Positions 7,404-14,002 of a DNA stretch of 14,766 nt are shown piece after piece. The stretch is taken from the NCBI GenBank assembly GCA_020216845.1, contig JAIWNK010000145.1, forward strand, positions 1-14,766. The letters run 5' to 3'. This DNA comes from Anaerolinea sp. (GTDB taxonomy: Bacteria; Chloroflexota; Anaerolineae; Anaerolineales; Anaerolineaceae). Position numbers and translations under genes: made by a program. The notes under the pieces were generated by a model. That model was not told the origin of the DNA. It worked only from the letters and a program-made list of their open reading frames with translations, and made no database searches. The first letter of the stretch is position 1, and each line of letters starts with the position of its first letter.

Positions 7404-8000
7404 TTAGCGATCTGACTCGGGCGGGGGTGTGGGGGCGTCGTCAGGTGGGGTGTCGGACGATAGGTCGTCCAGTTCCAGGTTTTGCAGGAAGTCTTCGAAG
7501 ATGGACAGGCGTTCTTCGCTTTCGGGCGAAGGTTCCTCGGGTTGGCGGCTGGGCTGTGCCTGTGTGCGGGGGCGCTCGGCTTGCAGGTCTTGTTCGGGGA
7601 CGATGCCGGCAATTCTGAGCACTTCTTCAGCAACCAGAATGGGCGTATGGGCGCGCACGGCCAGGGCCAAGGCATCGGAGGGGCGGCTGTCTACTTCAAT
7701 GATTTGATCATTGAGTTCAATGACCAGGCTGGCATAGAAGATATCCTCGCGCAGCGCAATGATTTCAACGCGCAACAAACGCGCCCCGATGCGGTTGATC
7801 AGGTTTTTGAGCAGGTCGTGGGTTTGTGGGCGAGCGACCTCAATATCTTGCAGAGCAATGGTGATCGCTTCTGCTTCGTAGGGGCCAATCCAGATGGGCA
7901 GATAGCGCTCCACACTTTTTTCGCGCAAAACGACAATGCGCTGCTGATTGGTCAGGCTGACGCGCACGCTATCAATCGTCATTTCAATCATTCGAGACAT
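7404..8000 (-). CDS. Bifunctional nuclease (DUF151) family protein
   Basis: DUF151/BFN proteins are a small family with nuclease activity reported for some plant and archaeal-bacterial members; their bacterial role is poorly defined. The 198-residue product has the family core in residues 1-135, with the landmarks LPIWIGPYEA (34-43), RPQTHDLL (57-64) and DSRPSDALALA (104-114). The remaining 60 residues are rich in Pro, Glu, Asp and Ser and look disordered, except for a short acidic helix-like patch (IFEDFLQNLELDDL, near 167-180). I chose the ATG at 8000 because AGGGAGG lies 7 nt upstream; upstream in-frame sequence does not resemble the family. It is the first gene of the replication operon. 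The family call is firm; any replication or repair function is inferred from context only. Confidence 0.88.
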   Translation of the reverse strand: MSRMIEMTIDSVRVSLTNQQRIVVLREKSVERYLPIWIGPYEAEAITIALQDIEVARPQTHDLLKNLINRIGARLLRVEIIALREDIFYASLVIELNDQIIEVDSRPSDALALAVRAHTPILVAEEVLRIAGIVPEQDLQAERPRTQAQPSRQPEEPSPESEERLSIFEDFLQNLELDDLSSDTPPDDAPTPPPESDR

Positions 8001-8047
8001 AAACGCGCCTCCCTCGGCGGGCGGTGGGGTGATGCATGGGGTTGAAT

Positions 8048-8068
8048 GGCCCTGGAGAGCCCAGGGCC
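8048..8068 (-). promoter_or_regulatory. Perfect 8-bp hairpin in the leader of the replication operon
   Basis: GGCCCTGG (8048-8055) and CCAGGGCC (8061-8068) form a perfect 8-bp GC-rich stem with a 5-nt loop. No T-run follows on either strand, so an ordinary intrinsic terminator is unlikely. It lies between the serine hydrolase stop and the DUF151 start, downstream of a candidate promoter, so it would be in the 5' leader of the DUF151-dnaB transcript. Nearer the start, CGCC/GGCG (8006-8009/8016-8019) could form a second small stem around the Shine-Dalgarno. Confidence 0.55.
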
Positions 8069-8086
8069 AACGGGTCATGATACTTT

Positions 8087-8115
8087 ATTTTAACACGGTG
8101 AGCAGCGCGATGCAA
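8087..8115 (-). promoter_or_regulatory. Candidate sigma70-type promoter for the DUF151-dnaB operon
   Basis: Read on the minus strand, TTGCAT (8110-8115) and TAAAAT (8087-8092) are separated by 17 bp. The -10 matches five of six consensus bases; the -35 matches about half. The spacing and the position upstream of the first operon gene support it. Transcription would start near 8080, giving a leader of about 80 nt. Confidence 0.4.
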
Positions 8116-8138
8116 CAGGTTGTGCCCCCAAACCTTGA

Positions 8139-8885
8139 TTAGTTTTGAGGCAACAAAAGTTGGCCAAGTTTGCCAAATACGTCAAAGACGGGCGGCTCTT
8201 GTTGAACGTTGCAGGTGAAGAGGAAAAGCTCTGCCTGACGGGTGTAGCCCCAGTCGTGCAGCACGCCGGGAATGGAACCGGTCTTGTGGTAGAAGTCTAC
8301 TGTGTCGCGCGGCAGGTTGCGTTTGAGCAGGGCGTCATCCTGATTGACAAGCAGCACGGACTCGACCCAGGCGCGCTCTTCGGGGGTGAGCTGATGGATG
8401 AGCTGATAGAAGTGAATGGCATCACGGGCGCTGACCCAGTTATCCAGGCCGCGTTGCCGCGCCTCATAATCCATCAGTTTGCGCTGCACCTGTGTGCCTT
8501 GCAACCCCAAGGCTTCTTTGAAAACCCGCTCCAGGCGTTCCAGGCCAATGCGGCGCAGCACCAGGTTGGTGCAAAGGTTGTCGGAGAGGGCAATCATCAT
8601 CAGCAGCACATCCTGATAGGGCAATTGCCGGGCCGCCATGAGCCACGAAAAGCCCGCCCCCTGGACTTGTGGCTCTTCATCCAGGTTGCACAGTTCGTGG
8701 CGCGAAACCTGACCGCTGCGTTCCAGGTGCACCCAGGCCAACAAGATGGGCACTTTGATGATCGAGGCGGAGGGGAAGCGCTCACGGGTTGCCCAATAGG
8801 CAGGGGGCTGACCTTCGGCGCGGTAGTAAAAAGCGTAGTCGCAACCCAGCTTTTGTAAGTGACTTAGGGTGGGTTTGATGTGCAT
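8139..8885 (-). CDS. Serine hydrolase of the class A beta-lactamase fold, no signal peptide
   Basis: The 248-residue product carries the three motifs of penicillin-recognising serine enzymes: SIIK (Ser41, Lys44), SDN (101-103) and KTG (201-203), the last in FYHKTGSIPG. The spacing fits the class A beta-lactamase fold (beta-lactamase2-type families). The omega-loop ExxLN motif of true class A beta-lactamases is not visible; the region reads MDYEARQRGLDN instead. There is no signal peptide, lipobox or membrane segment, although the fold normally acts outside the membrane. The start is well supported: AGAGG lies 6 nt upstream of the ATG at 8885 and an in-frame TAG lies four codons upstream. It could be a D,D-peptidase-like or esterase-like enzyme, or be exported by another route. 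I do not call it a resistance gene. It is divergent from the peptide importer. Confidence 0.8.
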   Translation of the reverse strand: MHIKPTLSHLQKLGCDYAFYYRAEGQPPAYWATRERFPSASIIKVPILLAWVHLERSGQVSRHELCNLDEEPQVQGAGFSWLMAARQLPYQDVLLMMIALSDNLCTNLVLRRIGLERLERVFKEALGLQGTQVQRKLMDYEARQRGLDNWVSARDAIHFYQLIHQLTPEERAWVESVLLVNQDDALLKRNLPRDTVDFYHKTGSIPGVLHDWGYTRQAELFLFTCNVQQEPPVFDVFGKLGQLLLPQN

Positions 8886-8917
8886 GGACAACCTCTACAG
8901 CCGATGAGAATGGTTGA

Positions 8918-9007
8918 AGTATACTCTGCCAAAAACAGTATTTTCTTCCCGTTTTGGTGGATGAATGTCTTTTGTGGTTTGACGCTTGTAAATTTTCAGA
9001 GTATACT
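8918..9007. repeat. Inverted 11-bp repeat in the divergent intergenic region
   Basis: AGTATACTCTG at 8918-8928 and its exact reverse complement CAGAGTATACT at 8997-9007 are separated by 68 nt. Each contains the 8-bp palindrome AGTATACT. The right copy contains the -10 of the importer promoter; the left copy is near the serine hydrolase start. The arrangement suits paired operators for a regulator acting on both genes, although this is inferred. Confidence 0.6.
8979..9007 (+). promoter_or_regulatory. Promoter of the peptide-importer operon
   Basis: TTGACG (8979-8984, five of six consensus bases) and TATACT (9002-9007, five of six) are separated by exactly 17 bp. Transcription would begin near 9014, giving a leader of about 70 nt before the ATPase gene. 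A second perfect TATAAT lies at 9027-9032 but without a convincing -35. Confidence 0.6.
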
Positions 9008-9029
9008 CATTTCGTTGTAATTGTATTAT

Positions 9030-9063
9030 AATCGTTCTTAATTCCACCTCAAACGATTTTTTT
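9030..9063 (+). promoter_or_regulatory. Leader inverted repeat followed by T-run (possible attenuator or operator)
   Basis: AATCGTT (9030-9036) and AACGATT (9052-9058) are perfect inverted repeats with a 15-nt loop. A run of seven T's (9057-9063) begins inside the right arm. This has the shape of an intrinsic terminator in the importer leader, but the stem has only two G-C pairs, so as RNA it would be weak. It could instead be a DNA operator. Confidence 0.3.
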
Positions 9064-9082
9064 AACAGAAGGGCAAAATTGC

Positions 9083-10072
9083 ATGGCAGATTTACTGAAT
9101 GTGCAAGGCCTCGAAACCCAGTTTCGCACCCGAGAGGGCATTGTTCACGCAGTGAACGGTGTGTCTTTTTCTCTCAAGGAGGGCGAGACGTTGGGTATTG
9201 TCGGTGAGAGCGGCTGCGGCAAGAGCGTGACCGTGATGTCTATGCTGCGCCTCATCCCCATGCCGCCGGGCAAGGTGACGGCCGGAACGGCAATGTATCA
9301 GGGTAAGGATCTGTTGAAGATGAGCAATGAGGAGATGCGTCAGGTGCGTGGGGCGCAGATTGCGATGATCTTTCAGGATCCGATGACCTCCTTCAACCCG
9401 GTGTTAACCATTGGCCGACAAGTGGCCGAGCCATTGGAAACGCATATGGGCATGAGCCGGAAGCAGGCCTATGCTCGGGTTGCTGAGATGCTGAGCCTGG
9501 TGGGCATTCCCAATGCCAAAGAGCGCCTCAACGACTACCCGCATCAGTTTTCGGGTGGAATGCGGCAACGCGTGATGATTGCCATGGCGTTGACGTGCAA
9601 TCCGCAAATTTTGATTGCGGATGAACCGACAACCGCTTTGGATGTGACCATTCAGGCGCAGATTGTGGATTTGGTGAAGCGGCTGCGCGATGAGTTGGGC
9701 ATGGCCATCATCTGGATTACGCACGACCTGGGCATTGTGGCCGGGTTGGCGGAGCGCGTGAATGTGATGTATGCAGGCTATGTGATTGAGACGGCGCAGG
9801 TCAAGCCGCTATATGCCAATCCGCAGCACCCTTACACGATTGGTCTGTTGGGCAGCCTGCCGCGTGTGGATCAAAGGGAGCGCCGCCGCCTGATTTCTAT
9901 TGAAGGATTGCCGCCTGTTTTGTATCAGAAGCCGACGCTTTGCCCATTTGCGCCGCGCTGCGTGTACAAGGTGGAGCGCTGTATGCAAGAAAACCCGCCC
10001 CTGATGCAGGTTGGGCCAGATCACTTTGCGGCCTGTTGGGTGGATACGGCCACTGGGAGGATGCGCGCATGA
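9083..10072 (+). CDS. Oligopeptide/dipeptide ABC transporter ATPase (OppD/DppD type)
   Basis: This is one of the two cytoplasmic ATPases powering a peptide or nickel-type importer. The 329-residue product shows Walker A GESGCGKS (41-48), Q-loop IFQDP (Gln98), the signature SGGMRQR (157-163), Walker B LIADE (177-181) and the switch His214 in THDLG. The C-terminal oligo_HPY region has [11 protein letters not shown] and four Cys (287, 293, 300, 318), a pattern linked in some DppD proteins to an iron-sulfur cluster. AGAAGGG lies 9 nt before the ATG. It is first in the cluster and its stop overlaps the next ATPase start (ATGA). The substrate cannot be read from the sequence; peptides are the default family guess. 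Confidence 0.93.
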   Translation: MADLLNVQGLETQFRTREGIVHAVNGVSFSLKEGETLGIVGESGCGKSVTVMSMLRLIPMPPGKVTAGTAMYQGKDLLKMSNEEMRQVRGAQIAMIFQDPMTSFNPVLTIGRQVAEPLETHMGMSRKQAYARVAEMLSLVGIPNAKERLNDYPHQFSGGMRQRVMIAMALTCNPQILIADEPTTALDVTIQAQIVDLVKRLRDELGMAIIWITHDLGIVAGLAERVNVMYAGYVIETAQVKPLYANPQHPYTIGLLGSLPRVDQRERRRLISIEGLPPVLYQKPTLCPFAPRCVYKVERCMQENPPLMQVGPDHFAACWVDTATGRMRA

Positions 10073-11052
10073 CGAAAGAAGTATTGCTCAAGGTTGAAGG
10101 ACTGGTCAAACATTTCCCGATTGTGAAGGGATCTTTGGTGCGCAGACAGGTGGGGGCAGTTAAGGCCGTGGATGGGCTTACCTTTAACGTCTATCGCGGG
10201 GAAACGCTGGGGCTGGTTGGTGAAAGCGGTTGTGGCAAGTCTACAACCGGGCGTGCCATCTTGCAGCTGCACCGACCGACGGCGGGCGTGGTGGAATTTG
10301 AAGGTAAAGACCTGGTGCGGATGAAGGGCGAAGAGCTGCGTCATATGCGCCGCCGAATGCAGATGATCTTCCAAGACCCCTATGCGAGCCTGAATCCGCG
10401 CATGACGGTGGGAGAAATCATCGGCGAGCCGCTGATTGTGCACGGCATCATGACCAAGAAAGAGGCCGAAAATCGGGTGGAAGAATTGTTGGCACTGGTG
10501 GGGTTGAACCCTGCGTATGCCAACCGCTACCCGCATGAGTTCTCGGGCGGACAACGGCAACGTGTGGGTGTGGCGCGTGCTTTGGCATTGCAGCCGGCGT
10601 TGATTGTCTGCGATGAGCCCATTTCGGCCCTGGATGTTTCCATTCAGGCGCAGGTGGTCAATTTGCTGGAGGACCTGCAAGGACAATTTGGCCTGACGTA
10701 TTTGTTCATTGCCCATGACCTTTCGATGGTGCGCCATATCAGCAACCGGATTGCGGTGATGTATTTGGGCGTGATGGTGGAATTGGCTGACCGAGATGAA
10801 TTGTATACCAATGCGTTGCATCCCTATACGCAGGCTTTGCTCTCGGCAGTGCCGATTCCCGACCCGGTGGCAGAAGAAAAGCGCCGCCGCCAAATTTTGC
10901 AAGGTGAAATTCCCTCGCCGATCAACCCGCCCTCGGGCTGTCGGTTCCGCACGCGCTGTCCGTTGGCAGCAGATATCTGCGCTCAGGAACGTCCAGCCTG
11001 GCGCGAGGTAGGAACAGAACATTTTGTGGCATGTCATATGGTCAAAGCGTGA
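10069..11052 (+). CDS. Oligopeptide/dipeptide ABC transporter ATPase (OppF/DppF type)
   Basis: This is the partner ATPase of the preceding gene. The 327-residue product has Walker A GESGCGKS (51-58), [14 protein letters not shown] (100-113, the typical OppF form), signature SGGQRQR (159-165), Walker B IVCDE (179-183) and the switch His216 in AHDLS. The C-terminal extension again has [12 protein letters not shown] and four Cys (291, 297, 304, 322), with the CRFRTRCP form usual in OppF. The start at 10069 is supported by GGGAGG 8 nt upstream and by the ATGA overlap with the D gene, which implies coupled translation and equal amounts of the two subunits. About 110 nt of non-coding or leader sequence separate it from the binding-protein gene. 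Confidence 0.94.
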   Translation: MTKEVLLKVEGLVKHFPIVKGSLVRRQVGAVKAVDGLTFNVYRGETLGLVGESGCGKSTTGRAILQLHRPTAGVVEFEGKDLVRMKGEELRHMRRRMQMIFQDPYASLNPRMTVGEIIGEPLIVHGIMTKKEAENRVEELLALVGLNPAYANRYPHEFSGGQRQRVGVARALALQPALIVCDEPISALDVSIQAQVVNLLEDLQGQFGLTYLFIAHDLSMVRHISNRIAVMYLGVMVELADRDELYTNALHPYTQALLSAVPIPDPVAEEKRRRQILQGEIPSPINPPSGCRFRTRCPLAADICAQERPAWREVGTEHFVACHMVKA

Positions 11053-11071
11053 CCTAACCATTCTTCCCCCG

Positions 11072-11082
11072 AAAGGAGGTGA
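11072..11082 (+). promoter_or_regulatory. Near-perfect Shine-Dalgarno in front of a tiny ORF
   Basis: AAAGGAGGTGA is the extended complement of the 16S rRNA 3' end. It lies 80 nt upstream of the binding-protein ATG, which has its own site (GGAGGAG, 11150-11156, 6 nt spacing). This one therefore serves something else, most simply the GTG at 11091. The preceding CCCCC and the GAAA loop could fold over it with one mismatch. Confidence 0.55.
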
Positions 11083-11090
11083 GGCTGAGC

Positions 11091-11132
11091 GTGCCGGGTG
11101 TGGAGTCGCTCTCCAGGTCGTCGTTCGTGTAA
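11091..11132 (+). CDS. Possible 13-codon leader peptide upstream of the binding-protein gene
   Basis: A GTG at 11091 lies 8 nt after the Shine-Dalgarno AAAGGAGGTGA and opens a 13-codon frame ending in TAA (11130-11132). The predicted peptide is MPGVESLSRSSFV, with four Ser and no run of a single amino acid as in classical attenuators. The frame stops 30 nt before the binding-protein ATG. TGGAG (11100-11104) and CTCCA (11111-11115) inside it could form a 5-bp stem. I do not recognise it as a known leader. It could be a translated regulatory leader, a coupling device, or a chance frame next to a fortuitous ribosome site. Confidence 0.3.
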   Translation: MPGVESLSRSSFV

Positions 11133-11162
11133 GATTTGAAACTTTTGTTGGAGGAGAAGTTA

Positions 11163-12908
11163 ATGCGTAACAAAGTGTTTGCTCTGATTGTGGTTTTGGT
11201 GCTCGCCAGCATGGTGTTGGCTTCTTGCGCCACCCCGACCCCTGCAACGGTTGAGGTTGTCAAGACCGTTGTGGTCGAAAAAGAAGGTCAAACGGTTGTC
11301 ATCACCGCCACGCCCGAAGCTGCCAAGCCCGAACCGGCTGCGACTCCTGTGCTGCGCGTCAATCTGGGCACCTTCCCGGATGTGATTGACCCGCAGAAGT
11401 CGTCCTTCGTCAACGAAATTGCTCACCTCAAGCTCATCTATGAAGGCCTCACTCGCCTGGATGAGAACCTGCAAACCGTGCCTGGCGCGGCTGAGAAGTG
11501 GGAATACAATGCCGATGCGACGAACCTGACCTTCACCCTGCGCAAGGATCTGAAGTACTCGGATGGCAGCCTGTTGAATGCCGCTCGCTTCCAATATTCC
11601 ATCATGCGTAATATCAACCCTGAAACTCTGGGTGAATATGCCAGCATCACCGATGAAATTGTCGGCGCTGCTGAATGGCGTGAGGGTACTGGGACTGCCG
11701 AAGGTGTTGGTCTTCATGCCAAAGATACCGCCGGCAACATCTGCGATGGCGACTATGAGAACCCCGACTGCCTCATCCTCGATATTCAGCTCAAGAACCC
11801 TGCGCCTTACTTCCACACGGTCATGTCCTTGTGGGTGACCTTCCCCGCCAAGCAGGAACTGATTGAGGAAGGTGGCGATATCTGGTGGCTGAGCTCCAAG
11901 TATCATATTGGCAATGGCCCCTTCGTTGTCAAGACGTTGGAACCATTTGTGCGCTCTTACTACACGCCGAACCCCAATTACTGGCGCGGCGTGGCCAAGT
12001 ATGACATCGAATTCCGCTACATCACCGAAGGTGCTGTGGCCTTCGAAGCCTACAAGAACAACGAGTTCGATGTGGTCGGTTTGGGTGCGGAAGACCTGTC
12101 TACGGTTCAGTCGGATCCCGAACTGAGCAAGCAGGCCAACATCTACCCTGGTTCCTGCACCTTTGCCTTCTACATGAACAAGAACAAGCCGCCGTTTGAT
12201 GATCCGAAAGTGCGCGAGGCCTTCTCGTATGGCACCAATCGTGAGGCTTGGGTGACCGACATCCTCAAGGGCCTCGGCTCGCCGACCCTGACCTGGATCC
12301 CCAAGGGCTTCCCGGGCTATGACGAGACCGAAGATCGCTGGGCCTATGACCTGGAAAAGGCCAAAGCCACGATTGCCGAATCGACCTATGGCAGCTTCGA
12401 AGCTCTGCCCGAAATCACCCTGACCTTCTCTGGCACGGCCCGCAACAAGGCTCGCTTTGAGTGGTTGGCGAATCAGTGGACGACCAATTTGGGCGTCAAG
12501 ATCAAATTGGATCCGGTTGAGCCAACGGCTTACACCGCTCTGACCAAGAGCCTGGAAACCTTGCCGCAGGTCTTCTACCTCGGCTGGTGCGCGGACTACC
12601 CCGATCCTCAGAACTGGCTGTCTGTCTACTGGATGACGACCTCGTCCTTTGCACAGCGCTATGCCTACAGCAATCCTGAGATGGATGCGCTGATGCAAGA
12701 AGCTGACAAGACGCTGGATCCCCAAAAGCGTGCCGAGCTCTACATGAAAGCCCAGAAGCTGTTGGTGGGCGATGCGGCTGTGATCATGATGGTCAACAAT
12801 GTCAATAGCTACCTGATGAAGCCCTGGATCAAGGGCGCCAAGCTGACCCCAATGGATGCCGGCTGGCCGGGTGACATTGACCCGTTGTCAATCACCATTG
12901 AAAAGTAG
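11163..12908 (+). CDS. Peptide ABC transporter substrate-binding lipoprotein (SBP family 5)
   Basis: This is the extracytoplasmic receptor of the importer. The 581-residue product begins with a hydrophobic signal ending in the lipobox LASC (Cys22), so it is lipid-anchored. A linker rich in Thr, Val, Glu and Pro (about 23-62) precedes the globular part, as is common in Chloroflexota binding proteins. The family-5 landmarks are the opening LRVNLGTFPDVIDPQ, then LKLIYEGLTRLDENL, KWEYNADATNLTFTLRKDLKYSDG and GNGPFVVK, and the length is normal. GGAGGAG 6 nt upstream fixes the ATG at 11163; an upstream in-frame TTG (11136) would only break up the signal peptide. Codons look more C-ended than in the neighbouring permeases (for example Phe mostly TTC), which fits high expression. 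A strong hairpin follows the stop. Confidence 0.93.
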   Translation: MRNKVFALIVVLVLASMVLASCATPTPATVEVVKTVVVEKEGQTVVITATPEAAKPEPAATPVLRVNLGTFPDVIDPQKSSFVNEIAHLKLIYEGLTRLDENLQTVPGAAEKWEYNADATNLTFTLRKDLKYSDGSLLNAARFQYSIMRNINPETLGEYASITDEIVGAAEWREGTGTAEGVGLHAKDTAGNICDGDYENPDCLILDIQLKNPAPYFHTVMSLWVTFPAKQELIEEGGDIWWLSSKYHIGNGPFVVKTLEPFVRSYYTPNPNYWRGVAKYDIEFRYITEGAVAFEAYKNNEFDVVGLGAEDLSTVQSDPELSKQANIYPGSCTFAFYMNKNKPPFDDPKVREAFSYGTNREAWVTDILKGLGSPTLTWIPKGFPGYDETEDRWAYDLEKAKATIAESTYGSFEALPEITLTFSGTARNKARFEWLANQWTTNLGVKIKLDPVEPTAYTALTKSLETLPQVFYLGWCADYPDPQNWLSVYWMTTSSFAQRYAYSNPEMDALMQEADKTLDPQKRAELYMKAQKLLVGDAAVIMMVNNVNSYLMKPWIKGAKLTPMDAGWPGDIDPLSITIEK

Positions 12909-12928
12909 TCAGTAAGTCCGTCTGTTTT

Positions 12929-12970
12929 GACTGGAGGCCGGTAAGCTTTGGCCGACCCCGGCCTCCAGTC
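12929..12970 (+). promoter_or_regulatory. 13-bp perfect stem-loop between binding-protein and permease genes
   Basis: GACTGGAGGCCGG (12929-12941) and its exact reverse complement (12958-12970) flank a 16-nt loop. The stem starts 20 nt after the binding-protein stop and ends 24 nt before the permease start. No T-run follows, so it is more likely a 3' stabiliser or partial attenuator than a full intrinsic terminator. Such elements commonly make binding protein more abundant than permease. Confidence 0.75.
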
Positions 12971-12994
12971 CACTCTCATGCCAAGGAATACACG

Positions 12995-13993
12995 ATGTCC
13001 ACCTTCTTAATTCGGCGCTTTTTGTGGCTCATCCCAGTTCTGTTTGTCGTAGCAACGATCACTTTTTTCCTCATGCACGCTGCGCCCGGCGGCCCTTGGG
13101 ATCGTGATACAACGGCTCGTCAGGTAGATGCCAAAACACAGAAATTGCTTTCAGAATATTATGGACTGGATAAGCCGATTTTGATGCAGTTCACCAGCTA
13201 TGTGTTTGGTGGAAAAAACTCAAAGGGGCAATTTGTGTGTGGGGCGGTGTGTGGCAATTTGGGTATTTCTTACCGCATGAAGGGGTTGACCATTCAACAT
13301 TATTTGTTTGCCCCGCCCGAAGATAAGCCATTCTGGTATAGCAAGTTTGGCTATTCATTGCGTTTGGGCGTGTATGCATTGCTGTTTGCCATTGTTGTTG
13401 GCATTCCGGCAGGAATTATTGCTGCGCTGAAGCAGAATACCTGGATTGATTACCTCAGTTTGTTCATCGTGACAATTGGCATTTCGGTGCCAAACTTTGT
13501 CATTGCTTTGTTGTTAATTTTGATCTTTGCGAGCGGCTTGGGGTGGGTCAGCATTGTCCCCAATAGTTGGGATCAGGTGGATGTGTGGATCTTGCCGGCG
13601 GTGGTGTTGGGCTTTGGCACCATGGCCCGCACGGCGCGCATGACCCGTGCTTCCATGTTGGAGGTGGTGCGGCAAGACTATGTGCGCACAGCACGCTCGA
13701 AAGGCCTGGCAGAGCGCGTGGTCGTGATTCGACACATGATCAAGAATGCTCTAATCCCGGTTGTGACAATTCTCGGGCCAGCCCTGGCGGGCTTGGTGAC
13801 CGGTTCCTTCATTATTGAAAGTATCTTTGGCTTTCCTGGCATGGGCCGGGCCTACGTGACGGCAATTGGTCAGCGTGACTATTCGATGATTATGGGCACG
13901 ACCCTGGTCTATGCGTTGCTGGTGGCGCTGGCGAATTTGAGCGTGGATATTATGTACGGCTTTTTAGACCCGCGCATTCGTTTGACGGATTAG
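12995..13993 (+). CDS. Peptide ABC transporter permease (OppB/DppB type)
   Basis: This is one of two channel-forming inner-membrane subunits. The 332-residue product has an N-terminal membrane segment (about 9-28) followed by the family block MHAAPGGPWD. A long external loop follows, then further membrane segments from about 122 to the end. The permease EAA-type loop that docks to the ATPase is DYVRTARSKGLAERVVVIRH (228-247). The C-terminus FLDPRIRLTD is typical of OppB/DppB. The external loop carries two closely spaced Cys (82 and 86) in FVCGAVCGNLG. AAGGA lies 7 nt before the ATG. The next permease starts 9 nt after the stop. It is part of the D-F-A-B-C cluster. Confidence 0.94.
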   Translation: MSTFLIRRFLWLIPVLFVVATITFFLMHAAPGGPWDRDTTARQVDAKTQKLLSEYYGLDKPILMQFTSYVFGGKNSKGQFVCGAVCGNLGISYRMKGLTIQHYLFAPPEDKPFWYSKFGYSLRLGVYALLFAIVVGIPAGIIAALKQNTWIDYLSLFIVTIGISVPNFVIALLLILIFASGLGWVSIVPNSWDQVDVWILPAVVLGFGTMARTARMTRASMLEVVRQDYVRTARSKGLAERVVVIRHMIKNALIPVVTILGPALAGLVTGSFIIESIFGFPGMGRAYVTAIGQRDYSMIMGTTLVYALLVALANLSVDIMYGFLDPRIRLTD

Positions 13994-14002
13994 AGGATTG
14001 CT

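Noticed and set aside
8048..8068. Intrinsic terminator of the serine hydrolase gene
   Set aside because: The stem is good but no T-run follows on the minus strand, and a candidate promoter lies between the gene and the stem.
8139..8885. Beta-lactam resistance gene
   Set aside because: There is no export signal and no visible ExxLN omega-loop motif. Fold similarity alone does not support resistance.
8929..8957. Imperfect inverted repeat CCAAAAAC / GTTTTGG between the 11-mers
   Set aside because: The arms are A/T-run based with one base bulged, which is expected often in this A-T rich interval.
10021..11247. Open frame of 408 codons antisense to the second ATPase gene
   Set aside because: It lies opposite a clear ABC ATPase and crosses the leader region. 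The composition is unnatural (His/Arg/Gln rich) with no domain.
11160..12725. Open frame of 521 codons on the minus strand, antisense to the binding-protein gene
   Set aside because: No recognisable domain. It mirrors the receptor gene, whose C/G-ended codons remove stops from the opposite strand.
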